64,000 nucleotides of DNA from Taenia hydatigena (GCA_036345935.2 JADWOT020000001.1:31005062-31069061), one strand, 5' to 3'. Positions 23,901-36,792 are shown, counted from the first letter of the stretch. Notes: generated by a model not told the origin, from the letters alone. A program made the numbers and translations.

Positions 23901-24949
23901 TGTTCGGGGAAAAAAAGCTCAAGAGTAAAATGATGGAGGAATGGTCCATTGCGGTCGGATACCTATGGGTACGGGCATGAAGGCGTAAACAAACAAGCAA
24001 ATCCATCGAAATGTGCGACAGACTCAATTTTCACTCCCTCAGATAGGGTAGAGTGAGAACAGCCAACAAGCAGACTTCATCTGTACTGACGCAGCTTGAT
24101 AGACCGATTATTGTCACACAAAAGAATCCGGACAGTTTTATTTATCCTTCAATGCCATTTTCACAGACATAGGACACATAAGTCAGGATGTTAACTTTAG
24201 ACAAACACTCAAAAGAAAAGTTGGTTACGCATTAGATCCGAGCTAATGTGCTAAAACATGCGGAATGAACGCATGCACCTAGGGCCTATGCTCCCTACAC
24301 GGTAAACTAGCTCGAATCGTATTCGTTTCCTCTTGTTTCCCACTGCTTGTCCTAAGGCATCGCTTCTCCTGAGATAGCTCCGTGCCGGTACGAGGCAACG
24401 ATCACTTTAAGCCCAGCCTTATTCCCCTTGCACACCGCTTTCTGGCTATACCCTGGTGACGCTATTCTCCACCTCACTTCAAAAGTTTGCTAGATTACCG
24501 CGATGACTGATGGGAGTAAGGTCTTCTCGGGCGACAAGAAGAAGAACAATGAATTGAGAGGCTTAAAATGAAAGGGTGGTGATTGCTGCCACTGCAGTAC
24601 TATTCGCCTTCATGTTTCATCCTCGACCCAAATTGTCAGCTACGTTTGGTCAAATGGGGGATCCCGTGGTTAGAGTGACCCAATCGAAGCCACCACACGA
24701 ATGCACTCAGTACAGGACTCAACGAACTACGTCAGAAAGTTTACTTTAATAGCAAAATGACTTGTAACCTTATTCCCTCTAGCATGGGTCAAGGGAAGTA
24801 GTTTACAAGCATTCAGTGGATTGACCTGTGGTCTCGATGGCAAACGCTCCAAATTCAGCTCCAGTCTGGTAAAGGACAGGTGAGAGGGGGGAAGAGACAG
24901 AAGTGGTCGAGAGAAAGAAAACAGTTAAATGAGAAATCATTTTAATAAA

Positions 24950-25435
24950 AGTCATTGATTACGCAATACGCTCCGCAGTTCCTCAAATGCAGCATCACCC
25001 TTCCCTTCAAAGTCATGGTGAAGGAAACAACTTCAACAGCTCCGAGATCTCCACTTCACCCACATTGTTCACTCTTCCACCGCCTTGGCTCTAAATCGAC
25101 TTTTCCACCCTCACAAACAGCATCACCCTTCACCACAGTAGAAACTCTCGCATTCCAAATCCTCCTATCAACTCATTTCGGAGTCATGCGTACGCATGCA
25201 CAATTCGTTGGAGGAGTGAACTGCTGAGTGCAAAACCATTCAAAGAAAAGAGATTCCTATCAATCGGTCAATGGAATGCGCCGCTGCGCTTTTGGGAAGC
25301 AAACATCTATCAATGCTTGCCAACATCGCAATCATGAGGGGAAAGACTACATTGTTACTAGTTTTAGCCCCATCAAACCCTCCATCAACCATCAGTTCAC
25401 TCATTCAGCAAATCCCCTCCAACCTCGTATTTGAC
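24950..25435. other. Tail-B segment with Thr/Pro-rich frames
   Basis: Matches 51600-52090 in reverse. Frames exist on both strands but none keeps a conserved reading across the pair with clear splice signals. I see no supported gene. Confidence 0.3.
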
Positions 25436-26569
25436 ACGCCTGACTGATTGCCGAATAAGACCGCCCCATAAATACCTCAACACTCCCAGTAGCGTCCCGA
25501 GCGCACGCATTTCTGCTCCATTCATCAACTAATCGACCTTACATTCCGCATCCATCTACCCATCCCCACCACAACTCACATCCATTTCGGTTGAAGGGTT
25601 CGTGATTTAGACTAAAATCGCCCACCAGAATAAAACTTCCCCGATACAAATTGAGATTAAATTAACTTGTGAACTGTCACCAAGTACGACGTGCCATTTA
25701 GAATTGTTGGATCCAACGCCAGCCTAATCGAGTGCGTGGATGCGAATGTTGAAGTGGCAAGAAAAATAGGACACCTACGTGACAAGTCGACGCAGTAGGT
25801 TCCTGCAACACTAGTGCGGTTGATGACGCCACAGAAGGAGTCTCACCCGCGGTCTCACCGGCGGTCGGGAAAGCGCAGTAGGCCAAAGACATTGGACAAG
25901 GGAGATATAACTCCCCACTTCACTCACACAATCAGAGGACAAGACAATGTGAGATGGCAGTACCTCACAAAAAATATGACCACAAAGGCCGATGATCTAC
26001 CTTAAAATGATAATCTGGAAGCCTACTTGACCAATCAACCACATTCGTGCTCAGGGTGAGCCCAAGATGCCAACTACTTATAAGCACATGAGTAGAAAGG
26101 TGTAGCTCATGACTTACACCAGACGCAGACCATCTTGTAGGTCCACTGCAAACCAAGTTTGTCTCCAGTGAGAAGTAGACACAGCCAAGGCTTCGGCACA
26201 CTTCCACTTAAGACTGCAATGTGCGTAACTGCCACCTACTGCCATTGGGTTCTATTAGAGTCATGTGCAGACCCAAGATCGTGCAAATAAACAATATTCA
26301 AGGCGCCAATGACTGTGAAGCGTCTAGTGTTTCGAGCTGGTGTACGTATGCACACGCCACTTATCCGATGATGCTCGAAAGTGGAAGACCGATGCGCCTC
26401 GCAGTTACCTGCGTGTGGATGTTTGAGCCAGCAGTGCTAATGCATTGAATGCTGCACTGGGAAAGCATGCATCGTCATCCAGTAGAACCAGTCAGAAGGA
26501 TGCATCTACTTTACACTCCTATCAATGACTACGTGGATGACGCACAACTAGCCTTCTGTACAGGTAGCA

Positions 26570-26775
26570 CTAGAGATGCGCGTGGTTCCAGCAAAACACA
26601 CAAAAGGTATTATTTGCAGAATGGTTGTGAACATAAGGTAACTGCTCGAAGTTGAGGGCAACGCAGCACCGACAGCCTCCATTCCTCCACAGGTTTTTAA
26701 TATAACCTACAGTATCCAATGGCGACGTGGTGTCTCTACCCCACTCCTTAATATCCAACACATCCTGCATATGCA
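26570..26775 (-). pseudogene. Gene M exon, copy 2 (open)
   Basis: After an acceptor (catatgcag) the minus frame reads DVLDIKEWGRDTTSPLDTV, YIKNLWRNGG, then LPYVHNHSANNTF and a Cys/Trp end. Copy 3 (50205-50400, plus) reads DVLDIEEWGRNTTPPLNAV and IKNLWRSGEC, then a TAG at about 50297 breaks it. Conservative changes (K/E, D/N, S/P) argue for former coding. Copies 1 and 4 keep only the first few codons. Family not recognised. Confidence 0.5.
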
Positions 26776-29083
26776 AAATGAAGGAAGGAAGGAGGGCGTC
26801 TTTACTGGTTTCAACGGTAGCAATATTTTAGCTTTATCAATGGTAGCAGCAATAGTAATAACTAAAGTATTCGCATTACCATAAGGAGGAGCAGTAGCAG
26901 TGTTGACGGCAGAGGAGAGAGGAAGACAGGAGGGCAGGGAAGGGAAGGGAAGAGGACGGGAGGGGAGGGGAACAAATTCACGTGGTTTTCTGCACAGACA
27001 GGAGGGTGCTTTCAACCCCCTCTTCCAAGCATCCTATGTCCTCCACGACATCAGGCAGGGCATGGGCTGGCGAGTGAGTGAGTGAGTGAGTCGGTAAACA
27101 GCGCCTCAGGACTGCTCATTAAGGGAATAGATCATTGAGGGAGGATCCATCCCCGGCACCACCGCCACCACCAATGACACCACTGACCGATACGGGCGCA
27201 AAATTGGTTCCAGCATTCACCTCAATGTGTCCACGAGGCAACTTTGTGACACATTCATGCCGCTTGGCTCGCTACAAGTGCAAAAGACGCCATTTCCATC
27301 ACTTTACACACATCACTACTTTCCCATCCTCTTCCACTCTCTCACCCGCCCAACACCCAAAAGGGAGGCTCATTCCAACCAAGTGTAGGTCCCCACCACT
27401 ACCCTTTGTAAGTCCGCATAAACGAACACAAAATATTATTTCATTACTGACATTCCCATCCTACTACCTTCGCACAGTTCTAACCACTTTTTCTACAAGA
27501 AATCCAATTTAGAAAATCGAGGCTAAAGCATTACTTAAGCACTGGCTGTAATCAGAGCCACCCTCGTCGCACACTCGGGTGGAGTCAAATCAGACACTAC
27601 TTCACATTTCTGCCAGATAATTTGTTTCCTTCATTGCTTCCGTCACAACTTTCTCGAATGTACCAGACCAGTGCCTGAAACAGTCTTCATCAACGACTAT
27701 AAAATATGCACATTTTAAGGCATCGTCCCTTACTACTGCAAAGGACCGACTCAATCGCTCCGAACAGCACCTAATCGCTACACTTCCTCATCCAACGACT
27801 TTTGAAGTGAAGGCAACAGTATTTCAAAAGTGTCTACCGATCCGCCCTATCAAATGCCAACTTAGGCTTTCGCATTAGTGAGAAATCAGCGTTCTCTCCC
27901 TCATTACAATCGGTAAGATTAACATTTACACCCTTAAATGCGTTCAAGCCTTTCCAACCATTAGTTCAACCGCAAATACTGACTACTGCTAGTACTTTAT
28001 GGCTGTAAAATACATTTTTATCTTTTCGCCTAACATTTTTAAACTTTTCAGGATACAAGGAACCTGACAACTGTAAAAACAACACCTTGACAGCCGTGTT
28101 TTCTCGCAAGACAAACCCGTACTTCGAATAAACATTAATATAACCTGCTACAAACACATCACCCTTGGTTTGGTTTTGTTTACCCGCATAGGTCAAGACA
28201 GTACTTGCATTTCAATGAGCAAGTTAACTGCATAGAGACTTTGCAAAAATCCAAGATAGGCACGGAACTTGATGTGGATGATTCACTTGCACACCTACAC
28301 AAAACACATTATCCGCAGTGAGTCTGTAATAACTTGAACCTCTTGTGTCGCCACGTGTTGCAGAAGGGCGAGGCGCCATTAATAACACCTAATGAATGTA
28401 AAGGACTTACGAAACTGTTGTTGCGATAGGAATCGTTGGATGAAGGAACGAATGTCCTCACCCGTGATGTTCACGCATACGCAACAACAGCAGTGGCACC
28501 AGCGGCATTGGCGGAAGCAGGACACAGTGAGGAGACAAAGCATAGAAAGGCTGAGTCGCCCCTCAAGTCGATCCAACCGCGTCCACCAACCGTCTATGTG
28601 CCGTGGAGCACCCACCATCTCCCCATCTCCCAGGTATGCCGGGAGAATTGCACCTGAAACATTGAGAAATAGCTGTAAGGTGCCAGTGCTTCCGTACTCT
28701 CCTAAGGGCAAAGCACAGATCGACAAGAGAACACCCAATCCTTATGCCGGCACGAGGGTCTATCACAAATCAACCCAAGCGCCATACCACAGTGTGCAAG
28801 ACACCCCCTGTCCTAAACCCGATAGCAATTAGTCCAGGTGAGGCCAGAAACCGCCTCAGCTTTCTACCCTAGATGCTCCCCACACCGTCCTTCCCATCCC
28901 CTCCTTTTCAACTCCGTTTCCATCCATTCTCACTCCTAAGGCTAAGTCGAAATAATAGTGGGAGTAGCACGACAGCCACCACCCTCCCCTCCCCCAATAG
29001 TTTGCGCTGAATACACCCAACAGTGGAGACCTACTCACTTACTTACCTACGAGATGATGCACCACTACCCATCACCTATACAG

Positions 29084-29410
29084 TCAGCAGCAAATTAACA
29101 TCCACCCACCTACAGCAAATACGTTTCCGTACCTCCGGAAGCAAAATATGCCGCAGTTGCCACCACTAAGCTCTGGCCCATAGCGCTTCCATTCGTTGTC
29201 GTTGTCGCCGTCGTAAGAGAAGGTCTCCTTCACTCTTTCACACACCCACGGCACAGTTCCCCCAGCCATTCCCCTCCTTCCCCGCCACCCAGCAACCCAT
29301 CCTCGCGAAGAAAAAGAGACGGAGACACAATAGCAGTAGTAGACCCTGTCGTCCGTGTCAACAGTCGCATCACACAATCTAGACGGATACGCCACCACCA
29401 CCACCGCCAC
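29084..29410 (-). pseudogene. Gene K exon d, copy 2
   Basis: Reads LCDATVDTDDRVYYCYC, then VCERVKETFSYDGDND, EWKRYGPELSGGNCGIFCF and RRYGNVFAVGGW without a stop. This is one of two uninterrupted versions of the exon. The acceptor is probably gtctag at about 29383. Confidence 0.5.
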
Positions 29411-29442
29411 CGCGAATCACTCCAACATCTTGCAGTGCCTAC

Positions 29443-29504
29443 CATTCCACACACTCATCACATTTTACTTCACCATCACAACCATCAAGGTAAGTTTGTA
29501 GCAT
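29443..29504 (-). pseudogene. Gene K exon c, 62-nt micro-exon (copy 2)
   Basis: Bordered by ttgttag and gtaggc. Reads MLQTYLDGCDGEVKCDECVE, with the cysteine spacing of copy 1. Confidence 0.55.
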
Positions 29505-29953
29505 CTAACAAGAAAAAAAAACCAAACAATGGAAAGACCGATGTGTGAGGCTCCAATGCGCTGCAAAGCTAACATCCACAAACAAGAAACAGACAACTCA
29601 ACAAGCAAACACTTAAGACTGCTACAAAGTACAGTCTGCGTGGTGATACCCAAGCTTCCCACCCATGCCGTCAAAGCTGAGCAATCTACCATTCAGCCAT
29701 CACCGAGGCCCTCTACACAACATGTTTCACAGCAAGAATCACATCAACACAACAAACAACCCTGGTCCCCCCCCCCCACACTCCGCCATCCATATGTGCT
29801 CCAACAACACGCATATCACAGTAATGAAAATAGCACAGGTAAAGCAGATAAAGGAGAACAACACTCTCCCACCCAACATATGAACGCACGTTGATTACAT
29901 CGCTGCACACAAAAAGGGACGGCAACAACTCATTAAGCACAGTCCAATCTTAC

Positions 29954-30100
29954 CTGAGAAATATGTGAAGTGATAACAAAGGCGAGATTCGCACTCATTA
30001 CTGCTGCAGCTTCTTTTTCTTCGGTGTCTATTCTAGCACGAAAACGAGCTAAATAATGCATAATAAAATTTATAAATATGGTTTACACTTCGTAGCAAGA
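29954..30100 (-). pseudogene. Gene K exon b, truncated (copy 2)
   Basis: Only the second half remains: HYLARFRARIDTEEKEAAAV and LAFVITSHISQ before a gtaaga donor. The segment encoding the membrane helix is missing and replaced by unrelated AT-rich sequence. Confidence 0.45.
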
Positions 30101-31739
30101 AAGCAAACAAATTACAAATTGCCAAAACAATCTTAACTTATCACTCGAGGTGTCATATAGCGAAAAGTGTACGTGAGTAGGCATCGTAGTTGGAAAACAA
30201 AACGTCCTAACAGCCATAATATAAGACTTTTGCGTTCACTTTACCAAAGTTGCAAGTCCCTTTATCAAATTGGACCTCATTTATCAAAACTCATTCTTAC
30301 TAAAATAACAAACCGCTTAAAAACAGTTAAATCAATCGCACTCAATCCAAAAAAGTGTTTTGCAGTAACAACTTCAAAGCGATCAGGCAGTGCAAATGGA
30401 AATCACAAAGTTATGAAAGCAACTGCGGCTGTTTCTGAAACGGTTGGTCTAACAAATAAACTGGTACAGGCAAAAGCATACATCGACACACTCGTAAAAT
30501 TGGTGCTTATTTTCAAGAAAGCACCAAGCACGTAATTTCCAAGCACTTCGTAAGGTTTTAGCACCTCTCCACAAAATCACGCCCCAATGCTCAAATTCAA
30601 ACGTCAGTAAAAACAAATAACCTCACAATCCGCAAAAACAGTCGAAATTTATATCTATACAGGAAAGAATGCACGTGAGAAGACCCTGCAGATAAAAAGA
30701 AACCGTCAACAGCCACATTAAGATGCCTTTGCGTCTACTCTAACAAGTATGTGTATAAAGGAAACAAATCGACATTTAAAGTACCTCACAACAACTAGCT
30801 AACTAAAAATAATAAAAAAATGCTTGATACTTACTGGCTTCCCAACTCTTGGCAGCAGATGAAGGCGCATTAATTCAGAAAAACTATCCCCGAAAACACG
30901 TGCAAACTACGCAAGCCGCGCACAAATCTGGCTAATCACTTCAAAGTTCGTCCGATGAAACAAATAAGCTTTAAATTTTTATGTATTTTTGATGGAACCA
31001 TAATTACGACGAATACCAACAGTTTCGACTTTTGGTATAATTTGGGCAGCAAGCATACGAATGACAGTTTACAAAGTGCACAAAATGAGAACACTGTTAA
31101 TATTTACATGTTAGTAATATAAATGCATAATAGTGATATTGCGAGGTCCGTCAGCAAATCGTAAAAGCAGTTCAAAAACAATGAGTAACGTCATTTCGTC
31201 AATTGGTTGTTCACTTCAATTAACTTTAAGCATGTGTTTTGTAGCAAAGTTCATATTCAAAATAAATAGACGCGTTGCTCAATTGGAGCAATAAACTGAC
31301 CTTACTCACATTGACTTGCAAGTGTCGATCATCTTCACAAAAGATGAGCACTTGTACCATATCCCGCCTAACATCTTGTTGGCTGGCGGGGTGTAAGCTA
31401 CGTTTTCAGATGACAATTTTTCGGTTGCGATGCCTGCAAATCTCACTATACGTAGACGCAGTGGTACAGTGGTCAACTTCGTAAGTAGTTCCTGATTTGA
31501 GCATCAATCACATTGGCAGTTGTTCCATTCAGTAGAGTGCCACCTGACCTTCTACCTCTTGTGGTAGCTGTCATGACATGACTGCTAATTGTCTAAACTT
31601 ACCTGATCTGCCAGTAACCAGAATGCAATTGTGAAAACAGGTTCGATTCTACTGGGATAGTTGATCATGATAGAGGTGGGAGCGCTCGACAATTTAACAG
31701 GATTACTTTTTGATTCCCTCTGTCATGAGACATGACAAC

Positions 31740-32010
31740 TACCCTACCCCATCTCCACGGTTCCCCAATTCACAACCCTCATTTCTGTGCAGCTCACAAC
31801 TTCACTACTCCCCACTTCTTCCTCTCGCCTACACCTTCACAAATCCAAGTCTTCATCCCTCCCTCCTTCCTTCCTTCCTTTCTTCCTTCCTTCCCTCCAT
31901 CCATCTACCTATCTGTCTAATTTGATCGCGCGTCACACATCCCTCAACACCGAGCTACCTATGAGCATACACATCTCCATTAATACTTCTTCTTCTTCTC
32001 CGTCTTAGAA
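31740..32010. repeat. Pyrimidine-rich tract at edge of gene H copy 1
   Basis: CT-rich sequence with a CCTTC/TTCC core at 31858-31912. Its reverse complement forms the purine tract at 37138-37250. The two tracts are the outer ends of an inverted pair that encloses gene H copies 1 and 3. Confidence 0.75.
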
Positions 32011-32288
32011 GAGGAAGGAGGCTCTTCAGATTCTCCACTCTCCTCCCACAGCCAACTAACAACGACTCTTCATGATCGCAGCCCAAACGCATACAACACA
32101 TACACAAACACAGTACGAAACACAAGCACTGCAGCATACTTACAACCTATCACATGCAGCCACTACCCACGCGCAACATAATCAAATCACCAAACCAGTC
32201 AGTTCTCTCCTTTAAATAATAATGACAAGGAAAATTAGTTGTCCTTCATCACCTTTATTAATTTCAACGCAAACAATCCTATCGCTAG

Positions 32289-33165
32289 GCAGCACATCCC
32301 ATGCAATGTGGCCTAAGTAAGAACATAGAGAACGATCAATCATGTTAGTCTTGCGGCAATTCAAAGTCATCATGCACGTAGTAGACATTGAAGGAGCCGA
32401 GGAGGACTTCCCCCTGAGCATTCTCTTCTGCGTGTACAGCTACATGCAGATGAGCGAAGCTCGTCGGAGCTGTCTGTGTGCAGTGCCGAGTGTTCAATCT
32501 GCTGGTAAGCGTTGTGCGATTGAGCAGCGTCAGCGTTACTGTGTGTTTCAGAGGGGGGCGAGCTAGTCGTGATAGAGGAGGCGGAGCCAGCGCAGCCAAC
32601 GCAGCCATTGCAGCCGTCGGAGTCAACGGAGCTGGAGGAGGTCGCGGAGGAGGAGGAGACGCTAATGCCATCATCGCCGTCTCAAGCATCGCTGGCCTCA
32701 ACCACCCTGTCCCAGTCCTCGTTTCTCATGTCTACTCCCTCCACGCATTCATTTTATGCCTTCATTCATTCATTGATGAGACTCACTCTCGAACCAATTC
32801 GGTGTGGTGAACCACTTCTTCCCTTCACGCAGGCTAACAGGTGAACTACGAAGTGGAGGACTTGCTCATTCCTCACCAGGACCGTGAGGGGCAGGCGCAG
32901 GCGCAGAAGGGGTCAGCTATGTCACCCACCACCAGTGGCACGCCCACCTCCCACTACCTCAGCGCCTCCTCACCCAACCACGTGGTTGGTGTCTCTTGGG
33001 GAGGTGGCGACAATGATGCGGTGCAGCCAATGAGAGTGCCAATTACACATGGATCGTCATCACCGCTCGTCCGTCTCGAGGGTAGGCAGGAGTCGGCGGC
33101 GGCCAAAACTCCCCCGCCAATCCTCTCATCCACTCACGAAATCGTTAGTCCAGACAGCACGACGG
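32289..33165 (+). pseudogene. Gene H, copy 1 (four exons)
   Basis: Proposed exons are 32289-32316 (28 nt), 32349-32504, 32552 to about 32720, and 32841-33165. The introns are 32, 47 and about 120 nt. Exon 2 encodes RQFKVIMHVVDIEGAEEDF and EARRSCLCAVPSVQSA; exon 3 is acidic and Ser/Gln/Pro-rich (GELVVIEEAEPAQP); exon 4 has NYEVEDLLIPHQDREGQAQ, then low-complexity Ser/Thr/Pro, ending THEIVSPDST before gtgagt. Phases join cleanly at exons 2-3 (GCT G|AG). Compared with copy 2, exon 3 has lost the SPSQSSISSS stretch. Possibly a regulatory or scaffold protein; family not recognised. Confidence 0.5.
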
Positions 33166-33189
33166 GTGAGTGAACACCACCTACCAACC

Positions 33190-33922
33190 CTGCAGTTGAA
33201 AAGCAACCGTCAACAGCCACATTAACAAGTATTTGCGTCTACTCTAACAGGTATGTGTATAAAGGGAACAAGTCGACATTTAAACTACCTCACAGCAACT
33301 GACTAACTAAAAGTAATCAAAAGATACTCAGTACTTACCGGGCTCCCAACTTTTGGCAGCGGATAAAGGCGCATTACTATACAAAATTTACCCCTAAAAG
33401 CGCGCACCACTTTCGCAAGCCGTGCACAAATCTGGCTAATCAGTTCAAAGTTCGTCCGGTAAAACAAACAAACTTTGAATTTCTATGTATTTTTGATGGA
33501 ATCATAATTACGACAAATACCAACATTTTCGACTTTTGCGTATAATTTGAGTAGCGAACGTACTAATGGCAATTTACAAAGCGCGCTAAATGAGAAAGTT
33601 GTTAATATTTGTATATCAGTAATGTAAATGCATAATAGTGATGCTGTAAGGTTTGCCAACAAGTCGTAAAAGTGGTTTAAACGACAGCGAGGAATGTCAT
33701 TTTGTCAATTAGTCGTGCACGTCTATTTACTTCAAGCATGTGTTTTGTAGCAAAGTTCATATTCAAAACGAATAGACGCGTTGCTCAATTGGAGCAATGG
33801 ACTGACCTTACCTACATTGACTTGTAAGTGTCGATCACCTTCACAAAAGATGAGCACTTGTACCATATCCCGCCTAACATCTTGTTGGTTGGTGGGGTGT
33901 AAGCTGCGTTTTCAGATGGCAG
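33190..33922 (-). repeat. Unit U head fragment (copy 5)
   Basis: Matches 30690-31410 (copy 2) and 58970-59650 (copy 4) in the same orientation. It contains the hairpin TTGCTCAATTGGAGCAA at 33781. It lies between gene H copies 1 and 2, so U sequence has been inserted into or joined with the H block. Confidence 0.75.
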
Positions 33923-34354
33923 CAAACATGACGTCGGCCTTTGGCGATGAGGAGCGTCCGTCTACCCACTCTCCCATGGCTTGGACGCTGTGTTGGTGGC
34001 GCTAATAAGGCATCATCTATTTCAATCAAACATGTAGAAAAGCATTGAATTTACGGGTCACTGAACCCGAAACGATAACGGCAACAGCAGCAACTACAGC
34101 ATCAACGGCGACAGCAAGAAGAAAAAGAGCGCAGCACGCGTCGGATGTTGTTACGAAGGCGTCTTCTCCACTGCAAAGGCAAAAGGCGTATTGAGGGAGA
34201 AAAAGGGTGGGTGGGGGAAGGGAGAGAAGGGAGGAAAGAGAGGAGAGTGTAAAGGAATTGCAGTCGCGTGTGCTAAGCACATGTAGGTGTCATCAAAATC
34301 GCACGAGATAATGAGGCAAGAATAAAGTAGATAGCAGCATTAACAGCAGAAGCA

Positions 34355-34405
34355 GTCGTAGTGGTAGTATTAGTAGTGGTGGTAGTAGTAGTATAGGTAG
34401 AAGAA
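34355..34405. repeat. TAG/TGG-type trinucleotide repeat
   Basis: Imperfect AGTAGTGGTAGT array in the last proposed intron of gene H copy 2. Confidence 0.6.
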
Positions 34406-34999
34406 GGCGCACTTACTGAAAGGCGAAGGGACTGTTGACGAGCCTCCGATCCAACTGTCAAATGAGAGAAAAATCGATGATAATGACGACGCCGACGACG
34501 ATGGACGATGGGTGATGGATGATGGATGGGTAGGTGGAGGGTAGAGAGAAGTGGGTGGTAGGTGGTATTCACTCACCCGATGTGCTGTCTGGACTAACGA
34601 TTTCGTGAGTGGATGAGCGGATAGGTGGAGGAGTGTTGGCCTCCACCGACTCCTGCCCACCCTCGAGACGGACGAGCGATGATGACGATCCATGTGTAAT
34701 TGGCACTCGCATTGGCTGCACTGTATCATTGTCGCCACCTCCCCAAGAGACACCAACCACGTGGTTGGGTGAGGAGGCGCTGAGGTAGTGGGAGGTGGGC
34801 GTGCCACTGGTGGTGGGTGACATAGCTGACCCTTCTCCCTGCGCCTGCCCCTCACGGTCCTGGTGAGGAACGAGCAAGTCCTCCACTTCGTAGTTCACCT
34901 CTAAGCCTACGTGAAGGGAATGGGAAAGAAGGTGGAGGAGGAGGAGAAGTAGACAGCGAAGTGGTTCACCACACCGAATTGGTTCGAGAGTGAGTCTCA

Positions 35000-35040
35000 T
35001 CAATGAATGAATGAATGAATGCATAAAATGAATGCATGGA
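35000..35040. repeat. (ATGA)n tetranucleotide repeat
   Basis: Five or so ATGA units. The copy-1 equivalent at 32756-32776 is (TTCA)n, on the complementary strand. Confidence 0.65.
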
Positions 35041-35659
35041 TGCCTGAAAGAAATGGGAGACAGAGAATGAGGGAAGGGGTAGGCAGTAAGAAAGCGTGGA
35101 GGGAGTAGACATGAGAAACGAAGGATGAGATAGACCATGTTCAAGCAACGTACTGGAGGATATAGAGGACTGAGATGGGGAGGACTGGGACAGGATGGGT
35201 GAGGCCAGCGATGCTTGAGACGGCGATGATGGCATTAGCATCTCCTCCTCCTCCGCGAGCTCCTCCGGCTCCGTTGACTCCGACGGCTGTGTTGGCTGTG
35301 CTGGCTCCGCCTCCTCAATCACGACCAGCTCGCCCTCCTCTGAAACACACAGTGTTATTAGTGACGCTGACGCCGCTCAATCGCACACTTACCAGCAGAT
35401 TGAACATTCGGAGCTGCACACAGACATCTCCGACGAGCTTCCCTCATCTGCATGTACCTGTACACGCAGATGAGGATGCTCAGAAGGAAGTCTTCCTCGG
35501 CTCTCGCAATATCAACTACGTAATTGCTCATTTTCTATTAACAGAAGCCTGGCATAAAGTGGCTGCAGCGAACCTACCTCAGCGTGTGTACGTAAAAGTG
35601 CAAGTGACGTTCAAATGCGACATGCCGATTGGTTGCTTGCTTGATTGATTGATTTATTG

Positions 35660-36130
35660 GGCGGAGGCAATCAATACGATTTGAATTCTGCCGACAGACA
35701 GCGCGACACATTCAGGTTGGTAGGTAGGTGGGCAGACAGCAGACAGACAGGTAAACAGACAAACAGGAGGAAGGGCGGGCAGGTTTAGGTGCAAACGCAT
35801 TAGTAGTTGGTAGATAGCCACTTGTGCCTCCATGTCGAGAGTCGTCCATTTGCAGTGGATATGCGACAGGGTTGAGAATGACAACGTCACCTTCAATTTG
35901 ACCTCCTGCCTCCATATGGGCTTATGTGAAATGGAAAGGGAAGTGAGCACAGAGTTAGGCAGGGCATGAGTGATCTGCAAACAATGCAATGTAGTGTAGG
36001 GCGCACTTGTCACAACTCAACTGCTCCACCAACTCACCACAGGTGTACGTGCGTGATTAAACTCATCTGCTGTGAGCCACATTGTGGTGGGGAGATGGTG
36101 TCCTCTGCAAAACGTCATTCACTTTGGTTG
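35660..36130. other. Sequence between gene H copies 2 and 3
   Basis: A minus open frame (35654-36013, 119 codons) has no partner in the window. CAGA/CAAA-rich around 35735-35765. No supported gene. Confidence 0.35.
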
Positions 36131-36139
36131 GTAGGTTCA

Positions 36140-36792
36140 AGCACTTGCCATGACAGTCGTCCACATGCTCACTGGAGAAAGTGGCGAAATGTAGTGCAGA
36201 CGACGTGCCGCAGTAGATGGTGGGCACCGAGAATTACGTGTGTTCCTCCTTCTTAGGAAGGTGGGAAGGAGGTGAGTGAGGAGGAGGAGAAGAAGAAGAT
36301 GATGGTGGTGGTGGCAGGAGGGAGTGGGCATGGGAGAGGTGGAATAAGATAGGCAATGTGCATTCAACCTACTGGCGGATATGGACGACTGAGGTGGGGA
36401 GTACTGCGGCAAGGTGAGTGAGGCCAGCGATGGTTGAGACGGTGACGTTGGTGGTGGTACTGTCTCCACCTGCTCAGTCGCATCCTGCTGGCGCTCCTCT
36501 GAAATGCACATTGCTGGTGGTGACGCCTGGGATGCTAAAGTGGACACTTGGCTAGCAGCAGTGTGAAGACTTGGCGCCGCACATGGGCAGCATCATCGAC
36601 GGGCGGCATTGACTGGCTCGGCTCATCTGCATGTGCGTATACACACATGCAGAAGAGGATGCTCATGAGGAAGTCCTCTTCGGCTCCTTCAATGTCTACC
36701 ACGCGCATGATGACTTTGAACTGCCGGAAGACTAACATGATTGAAAGTTCTCAATGTTCTTACTTAGGCCACATGGGCATGGGATGTGCTGC
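36140..36792 (-). pseudogene. Gene H, copy 3
   Basis: Minus strand. The micro-exon is 36764-36792 (29 nt, one base longer than copy 1, shifting the frame). The intron 36732-36763 is again 32 nt. Exon 2 starts at 36731 with RQFKVIMRVVDIEGAEEDFL, then diverges to CVYAHADEPSQSM and lacks the EARR..CLCA end. Exon 3 follows a gcatttcag acceptor (about 36499) and encodes EERQQDATEQVETVPPP and SPSQPSLASL. The exon 2-3 join is out of phase by my reading, so this copy looks dead. Confidence 0.45.

Larger units (their letters stand above)
22600..26650 (-). repeat. Tail B, left copy
   Basis: Reverse-complement partner of 50400-54440. Landmarks are AGCCACAGACACCTTGGAGAAG at 22607 (against 54420), the region around 23060, the CATTTTAATAAAAG boundary at 24945 (against 52095), the region around 25860, and the hexamer-rich block at 26380-26560 (against 50440-50620). 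It follows U copy 2 directly, in the same order as in copy 3. Confidence 0.85.
26650..31735 (-). repeat. Unit U, copy 2 (core)
   Basis: Reverse-complement of copy 3 (45600-50400). It ends abruptly at about 31735, after the CATGAGACATGACAAC stretch, where the pyrimidine-rich edge of the gene H block begins. Compared with copy 1 it lacks the membrane-coding part of exon K-b. Confidence 0.85.
34102..35520 (-). pseudogene. Gene H, copy 2
   Basis: Minus strand. The 5' border cuts exon 2 (from about 35517, reading VVDIARAEEDFLLSILICVY). An intron with gtaagt separates it from exon 3 (EEGELVVIEEAEPAQP and a longer SPSQSSISSST end). Exon 4 is 34577-34898, 3 nt shorter than copy 1 and in frame, ending DSTSG at gtgagt. 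A possible last exon starts at 34170 after gcctttgcag; phase-matched it would end soon (VEKTPS stop). Another frame there gives RRRLRNNIRRVLRSFSSCC. No stop is visible in exons 2-4, so this copy is better preserved than copy 3, but it lacks its start. Confidence 0.5.

Noticed and set aside
34569..35144. 191-codon minus frame as one exon
   Set aside because: Comparison with gene H copy 1 shows that it fuses exon 4 with the preceding intron.
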